Origin: an uncultured Ruminococcus sp. | GTDB lineage: Bacteria; Bacillota; Clostridia; Oscillospirales; Ruminococcaceae | NCBI GenBank assembly: GCA_947167535.1 | Contig: CAMVIL010000070.1 | Span: forward strand, 1-6,614 | Direction: 5' to 3' | Length of the DNA: 6,614 nucleotides | Part shown: positions 1-6,614 of the stretch, piece by piece | Position numbering within the stretch: position 1 is the first letter of the stretch | Layout: each line of letters starts with the position of its first letter | Made by a program: the position numbers and the translations under genes | The notes under the pieces: generated by a model | Databases searched by the model: none | What the model saw: the letters and a program-made list of their open reading frames with translations, nothing else | What the model was told of the DNA's origin: nothing

Positions 1-1
1 C

Positions 2-286
2 TACAACTCGGGAACGCTTTGCGCCGACCAGAGCTTTGAGCGCTTCATGGCTGACGCAAAGGAGCGCGGCATACCCGTATTCCTGACAGGCACAGGCGGC
101 AGGGCTCAGCACAATGCGACTGTCAGCAAGTACCTCGCACTGGGCGCGGTGCCTCTGCCTAAAGCCACCCCCGATGCAATGTATGTCAAGCTCTGCCTTG
201 CGGTATCGGCGGGGGGAGGTATCACCGAAACAATGAAGGAAAACTGCGCGGGCGAGCTTATCCCCGATGCAGACATAAGGCAGTAA
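2..286 (+). CDS. L-asparaginase family protein, C-terminal part (5' end outside window)
   Basis: This is the 3' end of a gene that begins before the window; the frame is open from base 2 to the TAA at 284-286, giving 94 visible residues. The visible part reads like the smaller C-terminal domain of bacterial asparaginases (type I/II superfamily): a YNSGTL segment at the start (the family has a similar Y-x-S-G/S-T stretch), a middle part about a helix followed by GIPVFLTGT (strand), then a GAVPLPKATPDAMYVKLCLAVSAG stretch matching the family's usual 'G-x-x-P-L-x-x-x-x-x-E/D-A-x-x-K-L-x-x-A' ending. Family members hydrolyse L-asparagine to aspartate and ammonia, and the domain helps build the active site across the dimer. 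The catalytic threonines lie in the missing N-terminal part, so activity cannot be judged. An ATG at 47 is internal to the domain and is not the start. The next gene begins 11 nt after the stop. Family assignment rests on pattern resemblance only. Confidence 0.62.
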   Translation, partial: YNSGTLCADQSFERFMADAKERGIPVFLTGTGGRAQHNATVSKYLALGAVPLPKATPDAMYVKLCLAVSAGGGITETMKENCAGELIPDADIRQ

Positions 287-297
287 GCTGCGGTGAT

Positions 298-1119
298 ATG
301 ATGAACATAATCTACAGCTTCATGATACTGGCGCTGCTGTTCTCGTCGGGCAGCATGATAGGCTGGGGGATAGTGGTATTCTACCGCCGCTTCAAGCCCG
401 ACAACAAGGAGCGCATCTGGATAAACCCGGGATTCCTGACAGGACCCTGCCTGCCGCTCTACGGCTTCGGGCTGACGCTGCTCTACCTGCTGGCAATGCT
501 CGAAGACAAGATCCCCATCGAAAGCGGGGCGCTCAAAAAGCTGATGCTCTTTTGCATCATGGCGGCGGCGATGACGCTGATAGAGCTTGCGGCGGGAGAA
601 CTGTTCATAATACGGCGAAATCTCAAGCTCTGGGACTACACGAACGAAAAATTCAACTACAAAGGACTTATCTGCCCGAGGTTTTCATTCTACTGGGCGC
701 TGCTCGGGGCGTTCTACTACTTCTTCATACACCCGCACATACTCTCGGGGCTCAGGTGGTTCTCGCACAATCTGCTGTTCTCCTTTGTGATAGGTTTCTT
801 CTACGGCGTGCTCGCCATCGACCTCTCCTACTCCTTCAGCATCGCCAACAAGATAAAGGCCTTCGCCGAGGAGCACGAAATGGTCATCCGCTACGAAGAG
901 CTCAAACGCCACATCAAGCTGGAGAGCGAAAAGCGCAGGGCGAAGTACCGCTTCCTCTACGCGATCGGTTCGTCGACGTCATTCAGGGACGACCTCAGGA
1001 GCTATCTCGAAAAGCAGTTCGAGCACGCCCGCGAGGGTATGCGAAGCGACTTTATGGACAGACGGCTTGAAGAGCTGAAAAAAGAATTTACAGATAAAAT
1101 AAAGAGGAGACAACAGTAA
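298..1119 (+). CDS. CmpB-like membrane protein (PF06541, putative ABC-transporter type IV)
   Basis: A 273-residue integral membrane protein. About five hydrophobic segments are visible, near residues 4-28, 47-68, 82-104, 130-148 and 157-181. They are followed by a long, charged, probably helical cytoplasmic tail (about 184-273) rich in Glu, Lys and Arg. Family landmarks of PF06541 are present: NPGFLTGPCLPLYGFG (43-58), the E96/G100/E101 cluster, LWDY (111-114) and FN-x-x-G (119-123). The family is named 'putative ABC-transporter type IV', but no transport substrate is established and no ATPase is adjacent here, so I do not assign a reaction. Two tandem ATGs (298 and 301) are possible starts; neither has a strong Shine-Dalgarno, so translation may partly depend on coupling to the asparaginase gene 11 nt upstream. 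Its stop overlaps the uppP start by 1 nt, which points to co-expression with cell-wall lipid carrier recycling. The family call is fairly firm, the function unknown. Confidence 0.8.
   Translation: MMNIIYSFMILALLFSSGSMIGWGIVVFYRRFKPDNKERIWINPGFLTGPCLPLYGFGLTLLYLLAMLEDKIPIESGALKKLMLFCIMAAAMTLIELAAGELFIIRRNLKLWDYTNEKFNYKGLICPRFSFYWALLGAFYYFFIHPHILSGLRWFSHNLLFSFVIGFFYGVLAIDLSYSFSIANKIKAFAEEHEMVIRYEELKRHIKLESEKRRAKYRFLYAIGSSTSFRDDLRSYLEKQFEHAREGMRSDFMDRRLEELKKEFTDKIKRRQQ
1103..1109 (+). promoter_or_regulatory. Strong Shine-Dalgarno for uppP
   Basis: AGAGGAG lies inside the last codons of the preceding membrane-protein gene, 9 nt before the ATG at 1119. It is the best ribosome binding site in the left part of the window and fixes the uppP start despite the 1-nt overlap (TAATG) between the genes. 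Confidence 0.8.
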
Positions 1120-1982
1120 TGATAGAATTTCTAAAAGTCCTTATCCTCGGCATCGTCGAGGGCATAACCGAATGGCTGCCTGTCAGCAGCACGGGACATA
1201 TAATCCTCGTGGACGAGTTCATGAAGCTGAAGGTTTCCGACGACTTCAAGGAGATGTTCGACGTCGTGATACAGCTCGGCGCCATAATGGCTGTCGTGCT
1301 GCTTTACTGGAAGGAGCTTTTCCCCTTCGGCAAAAAGGACAACCCGCACCCCCTCTCCGCCGACGGCGCGGGGGCATATATCAAGGCAGATATCTTTCAG
1401 ATGTGGTTCAAGGTCGTGGTTGCCTGCATACCATCAGTGATAATCGGTCTGACTTTTGAAGATATGCTCAACGCCCTGTTCTTCAACTGGCAGACAGTGG
1501 CGATAATGCTGATACTCTTCGGCATCTTTATGATAGTAGTCGAAAAGCGCAACAAGGGCAAGAAGCCCGTCTTCGATTCGATAGCCGCCATGCCCTACTG
1601 CGTGGCCATGATGATAGGCGCATTCCAGCTGATAGCGGCGGTATTCCCCGGCACCTCACGCTCGGGCGCTACCATCGTAGGCGCACTGCTCATCGGCGTA
1701 TCGAGAAAGACTGCGGCGGAGTTCACCTTCTATCTGGCGGTGCCCGTAATGTTCGGCGCCAGCCTGCTCAAGATGGCGAAGTTCTTCATGGACAACGGCC
1801 ACATGACAGGCACCGAGGCGGCAATGCTGCTTCTCGGAATGGTAGTAGCCTTTGCAGTCTCCATCTTCGTCATCAAAATGCTTATGAGCTACATCAAGAA
1901 GCACGACTTCACGGTATTCGGCTGGTACAGGATAGTGCTGGGCGCACTGGTGCTGCTGTGGTTCGGAGTGATCGCAAAATGA
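1119..1982 (+). CDS. uppP: Undecaprenyl-diphosphatase UppP/BacA
   Basis: A 287-residue polytopic membrane phosphatase that converts undecaprenyl diphosphate to undecaprenyl phosphate, recycling the lipid carrier used for peptidoglycan and other surface polymers; higher dosage is known to give bacitracin resistance. Both signature regions are intact. The N-terminal (E/Q)-x-x-x-E motif is E14-G-I-T-E18, followed by WLPVSSTGH with H27, and the PG-x-SRS-x-x-T motif is PGTSRSGAT at 177-185, with the catalytic-site arginine R181. The length is close to the E. coli protein (273 aa), with slightly longer cytoplasmic loops, one being GKKDNPHPLSADGAGAY near residue 72. The start is set by a strong ribosome binding site at 1103-1109. 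The gene overlaps the upstream membrane gene by 1 nt and the downstream small gene by 4 nt (ATGA), so it sits in the middle of an operon. Function is inferred from complete motif conservation. Confidence 0.96.
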   Translation: MIEFLKVLILGIVEGITEWLPVSSTGHIILVDEFMKLKVSDDFKEMFDVVIQLGAIMAVVLLYWKELFPFGKKDNPHPLSADGAGAYIKADIFQMWFKVVVACIPSVIIGLTFEDMLNALFFNWQTVAIMLILFGIFMIVVEKRNKGKKPVFDSIAAMPYCVAMMIGAFQLIAAVFPGTSRSGATIVGALLIGVSRKTAAEFTFYLAVPVMFGASLLKMAKFFMDNGHMTGTEAAMLLLGMVVAFAVSIFVIKMLMSYIKKHDFTVFGWYRIVLGALVLLWFGVIAK

Positions 1983-2281
1983 AACTCCGCAAGATCTTAA
2001 AAACTATCCCCTCGCTGCTGGTAGTAAAGCTGCTGCTTTCCGCAGGCGGGTGGGTGCTGCTTCTGTGCGACTGGATAGACATAAGCTCGGGTTCACCCCA
2101 CAGACACAGTTTCGTGTTTTACTTTGCACTTGAAACGATACTGATGACAGCATTCCTGACGGCGGTGTTTTTGGTTTTCCCGATAAAACACTCCGTTTCA
2201 AAGATAGTTTACTGGTGCTTCAACGGCATTACCGCTGCACTGCTGTATGGTCTTGTGATATTCAATTGTATATTCGGTTAA
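1979..2281 (+). CDS. Unknown small three-helix membrane protein (100 aa)
   Basis: I do not recognise a family. The 100-residue product starts with a basic stretch (MKLRKILK) and has three hydrophobic segments at about 12-31, 45-67 and 76-98, with a short polar loop (DWIDISSGSPHRH, 31-43) between the first two and a KHSVSK loop before the third. The basic N-terminus suggests it faces the cytoplasm. I chose the ATG at 1979 because it forms an ATGA overlap with the uppP stop and has a GGAG at 1965-1968. A GTG at 1958 in the same frame would add seven residues and lie deeper inside uppP. Base composition is visibly more AT-rich than in the neighbours, especially after 2100, which is common in poorly conserved or recently acquired small genes. 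Coupling to uppP suggests an envelope-related role, but that is only context. Confidence 0.68.
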   Translation: MKLRKILKTIPSLLVVKLLLSAGGWVLLLCDWIDISSGSPHRHSFVFYFALETILMTAFLTAVFLVFPIKHSVSKIVYWCFNGITAALLYGLVIFNCIFG

Positions 2282-2288
2282 ATATGAT
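2260..2288 (+). promoter_or_regulatory. Weak sigma-A-like promoter candidate before nrdG
   Basis: TATGAT at 2283-2288 resembles a -10 box. Sixteen bases upstream, TTCAAT (2261-2266) is a poor -35 match. It lies at the only intergenic gap in the window, where an nrdG-metH transcript could begin, but the -35 is weak, it overlaps the end of the preceding gene, and the palindrome at 2302-2323 would fall in the leader. Treat as a guess. Confidence 0.2.
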
Positions 2289-2301
2289 AAGCTATCACCA
2301 A

Positions 2302-2323
2302 TGGCAGGGGCTTGCCCCCGCCA
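2302..2323 (+). repeat. GC-rich imperfect palindrome, possible dispersed intergenic repeat
   Basis: TGGCAGGGG (2302-2310) pairs with CCCCCGCCA (2315-2323) around a CTTG loop: nine positions with one A-C mismatch. The hairpin would be very stable, but no T-run follows (the next bases are CCTGATT), so it does not look like a classical intrinsic terminator. It sits about 20 nt after one operon's last stop and about 45 nt before the nrdG start. It could be a REP-like intergenic repeat, an mRNA-end stabiliser or a partial terminator. Whether it recurs elsewhere cannot be seen from this window. Confidence 0.5.
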
Positions 2324-2368
2324 CCTGATTACCGTACATTTACAGAAATACTAGGAAGTGAAATTGAA

Positions 2369-2908
2369 ATGAAACTAAACATCGCCGGTATCCAGAACGA
2401 TTCTATCGTTGACGGTCCCGGTATCAGGTATGCGATATTCGTGCAGGGGTGCCCGCACCACTGCGAGGGGTGCCATAATCCCGAGACCTGGGAGTTCGGC
2501 ACGGGACGCGACGTCACCCTCGACGAGATAATGGAGAAAATAAAGGAAGACCCGCTGCTCGACGGCGTGACCTACTCGGGCGGTGAGCCCTTTACCCAGT
2601 GTCACGCACTCTGCGAGCTTACCGACCGCATACGCCGCGAATGTCCCAAGCTCACCGTAATGAGCTACACCGGCTATACCATCGAACAGCTGATAAAACA
2701 GTCGACTCCCGAGAACGGCTTCATGGAGCTGCTGGGACGGCTCGATTACCTCGTGGACGGACCCTTTGTGCTGTCGCTGAAAAGCTACGAGCTGAAGTTC
2801 AAGGGCAGCTCCAACCAGCGGTTCCTCGACGTTACGAAAACACTCGCAGAAGGCAGACCGATACCCTACCACGACGACTGGGAGAATATTGAGATAAAAC
2901 TGGTATGA
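2369..2908 (+). CDS. nrdG: Anaerobic ribonucleoside-triphosphate reductase activating protein
   Basis: A 179-residue radical-SAM enzyme that installs the glycyl radical on the class III ribonucleotide reductase NrdD, enabling deoxynucleotide synthesis without oxygen. The [4Fe-4S] motif C-x3-C-x2-C is at C28, C32 and C35 (GCPHHCEGCHNPETW). The SAM-binding SGGEPF motif is at 70-75. The C-terminal part carries the NrdG-typical LVDGPF (128-133) and KGSSNQR (145-151). Length and motif order fit the family well. The ATG at 2369 is chosen because AGGAAG at 2353-2358 precedes it by 10 nt and the protein then opens with the usual MKLNIAGI. A TTG at 2312 would add 19 residues running through the palindrome and is unlikely. 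No nrdD is in this window, so the substrate protein must be encoded elsewhere. The stop overlaps the next start by 4 nt (ATGA). An anaerobic or facultative lifestyle is implied. Confidence 0.95.
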   Translation: MKLNIAGIQNDSIVDGPGIRYAIFVQGCPHHCEGCHNPETWEFGTGRDVTLDEIMEKIKEDPLLDGVTYSGGEPFTQCHALCELTDRIRRECPKLTVMSYTGYTIEQLIKQSTPENGFMELLGRLDYLVDGPFVLSLKSYELKFKGSSNQRFLDVTKTLAEGRPIPYHDDWENIEIKLV

Positions 2909-3565
2909 TAGATTACAGCATTAACATAGACGAAGCTATCCGCTATATGGGCTACCGCGGCTTCACCCCCGCCGAACGGGAGATGGCTCTCATCAAAGAC
3001 TGCGAAAAGCAGCTCAGGGAATACATAGAGCCCGCGTGGATATACCGCGCTTTCCCCATCGAGCAGACGGAAGACGGTATCCTGCTGAAAGGGACGAGCC
3101 TTATACTCGGCGGCAGCGATATCCGCGGACATCTTGAAGGCTGCGGAAGCTGCGTGCTGTTCTGCGCTACTGCGGGCAGCAAGGCGGACGAGCTTATCCG
3201 TCTGAAGGAAAAAGAGGACATGATACAGGGCTACATCACCGACTGCCTTGCCAGCGCGGCTGTCGAGGGAGTCTGCGACGCCCTTGAAACTGAGCTTGCG
3301 GACAAGCTTCCGGACAAGCACCTGACATGGCGCTTCTCACCCGGCTACGGCGACCTGCCCCTCGACATACAGCCGAAGATTCTGGCTGTGCTGGAAGCGG
3401 GCAAGCGTGCGGGAGTCTCCTGCACCGAATCGCTGCTCATGATCCCCCGCAAGACGGTAACGGCGGTGGTCGGCATATCCGACAAACCCATCGCGAAGAA
3501 GAAACAGGGCTGCGCTTTGTGCAGCATGAAGGACAGATGTACATTCAGAAAGGCAGGCGAACACT

Positions 3566-3576
<11 letters not shown>
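2905..3576 (+). CDS. Stand-alone methionine synthase activation (reactivation) domain protein
   Basis: A 223-residue protein resembling the Met_synt_B12 activation domain (PF02965) that forms the C-terminus of E. coli MetH. There it binds SAM and drives reductive methylation of inactive cob(II)alamin. The SAM-binding core is recognisable as R143-x-x-P-G-Y-G-D-x-P152, aligning with the R-x-x-x-G-Y-P-x-x-P of E. coli MetH, followed by a helix and CTESLLMIPRKTVTAVVGIS (173-192), matching the 'LTES-x-x-M-x-P-x-x-S/T-V' part. Unlike the E. coli domain it has a basic linker (AKKKQG) and a C-terminal Cys cluster: C203-x2-C206-x5-C212-x8-C221, plausibly a metal or Fe-S site. A second Cys group is C80/C83/C87. 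The start ATG overlaps the nrdG stop, and the end overlaps metH by 11 nt. Direct adjacency to a MetH that lacks this domain strongly supports a partner role, as in the split arrangement known from Thermotoga maritima (TM0268/TM0269). Confidence 0.9.
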
Positions 3577-5931
<2,355 letters not shown>

Positions 5932-5935
<4 letters not shown>

Positions 5936-6540
5936 GCGTCGAGATAAAGCTTTGCGGCATGACCACCACGGACGACATCGAGCTTGTCAATCGCCTGAAA
6001 CCCGAGTACGCGGGGTTCGTGCTGTTCTTCCCAAAGAGCAGGCGCAACCTCGACATAGAAAAAGCCGCCGCGCTGGTAAAGGCGCTGGACGGCGTAAAGG
6101 CTGTTGCAGTGACGGTCTCCCCCACTCCCCAGCAGACGGAGCAGATCTGTAAGTCGGGCTTCGACTATTTGCAGGTACACGGAGAGCTGTCCAAAGAAAC
6201 GTACAGCTGCTGTACTATCCCGATCATACGCGCATTCAATGATTTCCAGATCGGCGAGCTGGCGCGGTGCAGCAGGCTGGATAATGTAAAAGCGTATCTT
6301 TTCGACGCGGCTGAACCCGGCAGCGGCAAGCGCTGCGACTGGGACGCTCTCTCGAAGCTCCCGACGGCGGACAGAAAGCTGTTTCTCGCAGGCGGACTGG
6401 ATCCCGAGAACGTTGCCCGCGCCATCGCGGCGGTGCACCCCGACGTCGTCGACGTAAGCTCGGGCATTGAGCTTCCCCAAGGCGGCAAGGACGCGGCGAA
6501 GGCAGAAGCCTTCGTTAATAACGCAAGAGCCGCAGACTAA
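5932..6540 (+). CDS. trpF: Phosphoribosylanthranilate isomerase
   Basis: A 202-residue single-domain (beta/alpha)8 enzyme of tryptophan biosynthesis that isomerises N-(5'-phosphoribosyl)anthranilate to the CdRP precursor of indole-glycerol phosphate by an Amadori rearrangement. The catalytic cysteine is C8 in KLCGMT, and the general acid is D125 in YLFDAAEPGSGKRCDW. Other landmarks are GFVLFFPKSRRNL (28-40), LQVHGE (80-85), and the phosphate-binding LAGGLDPENV (from about 152) and VSSGIE (175-180). Length is typical. The strand usually reading V-G-V-F-V-N is here V-A-V-T-V-S-P (58-64), a modest divergence. The GTG start overlaps the metH stop by 4 nt with a good ribosome site, so translation is likely coupled to metH. 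No other trp gene is visible; an orphan trpF outside the trp operon is known in some bacteria, but pairing with metH is not something I recognise as standard. Confidence 0.93.
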
Positions 6541-6565
6541 CGACTGGATATAACGAGGTCAGACT

Positions 6566-6614
6566 ATGGCATTCATTGAGTTTACAAACGTCGAGCGCAC
6601 CTACAAGGTCGGCG
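6566..6614 (+). CDS. Probable ABC transporter ATP-binding protein, N-terminus only
   Basis: The window ends 16 codons into this gene. The visible start, MAFIEFTNVERTYKVG, has the typical opening of MacB/LolD-type ABC ATPases (I-x-F-x-N-V-x-x-x-Y-x-x-G, leading into the first strand and A-loop tyrosine). The Walker A motif would lie just beyond the edge, so the call is not proven. A GAGGT at 6555-6559 lies 6 nt before the ATG. The start is 25 nt after the trpF stop with no hairpin between, so it may share the upstream transcript, but nothing else ties it to methionine or tryptophan metabolism. Confidence 0.6.
   Translation, partial: MAFIEFTNVERTYKVG

Noticed and set aside
552..1070. A 172-codon plus-strand frame within the CmpB-like gene
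   Set aside because: It is a shifted frame of the conserved membrane protein, with an Arg/His/Leu-rich composition typical of out-of-frame reading and no start signal of its own.
2302..2330. Intrinsic terminator
   Set aside because: The hairpin is strong, but the bases after it contain no T-run.
2312..2368. TTG-initiated N-terminal extension of NrdG
   Set aside because: The extension would be translated from the palindrome and reads PPPPDYRTF-like sequence unlike the family; the ATG at 2369 has a proper ribosome site.
2282..2368. Cobalamin or SAM riboswitch ahead of the nrdG-metH operon
   Set aside because: The gap is only 87 nt, too short for a cobalamin riboswitch, and I see no SAM-riboswitch-like helices; only the single palindrome is visible.
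2375..2872. A 165-codon minus-strand frame opposite nrdG
   Set aside because: nrdG on the plus strand carries all its family motifs; the antisense product has none.

Overview
This 6.6 kb window is a dense, entirely plus-strand stretch of a bacterial chromosome. The GC-rich codon use, short or overlapping gene junctions and protein styles (PF06541 membrane protein, anaerobic NrdG, MetH with a detached activation subunit) suggest an anaerobic Bacillota/Clostridia, probably Ruminococcaceae (Ruminococcus-like). That placement is an inference from gene style. I see no rRNA or tRNA gene, CRISPR array, transposase or phage gene.

Left part (1-2281): the 3' end of an L-asparaginase-family gene is followed 11 nt later by a five-helix membrane protein of the CmpB-like PF06541 family. 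That gene overlaps by 1 nt with uppP (undecaprenyl-diphosphatase, lipid carrier recycling for the cell wall). uppP overlaps by 4 nt with a 100-residue, three-helix membrane protein I do not recognise. These tight junctions suggest one transcript with an envelope theme.

Junction (2282-2368): the only real intergenic gap. It holds a GC-rich imperfect palindrome without a T-tract and a weak promoter-like element. No riboswitch is evident, and there is little room for one.

Right part (2369-6540): nrdG (radical-SAM activase of anaerobic ribonucleotide reductase), a stand-alone cobalamin-dependent methionine synthase activation protein, metH (789 aa, without its own activation domain) and trpF (phosphoribosylanthranilate isomerase) all overlap end to start (4, 11 and 4 nt). 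The activation protein and MetH together rebuild the function that is one polypeptide in E. coli: MetH makes methionine from homocysteine, and the partner is expected to reactivate oxidised cob(II)alamin using SAM. NrdG also consumes SAM, so three adjacent genes are linked by SAM/methionine chemistry. trpF is the odd member, since no other trp gene is in view. The window ends in the first 16 codons of a probable ABC transporter ATPase.

Most of the window is conventional metabolism. I do not see a convincing undescribed system. The points most worth a second look are the split MetH with its Cys-rich partner tail, the misplaced and slightly divergent trpF, the palindrome at 2302-2323, and the unknown small membrane protein behind uppP.
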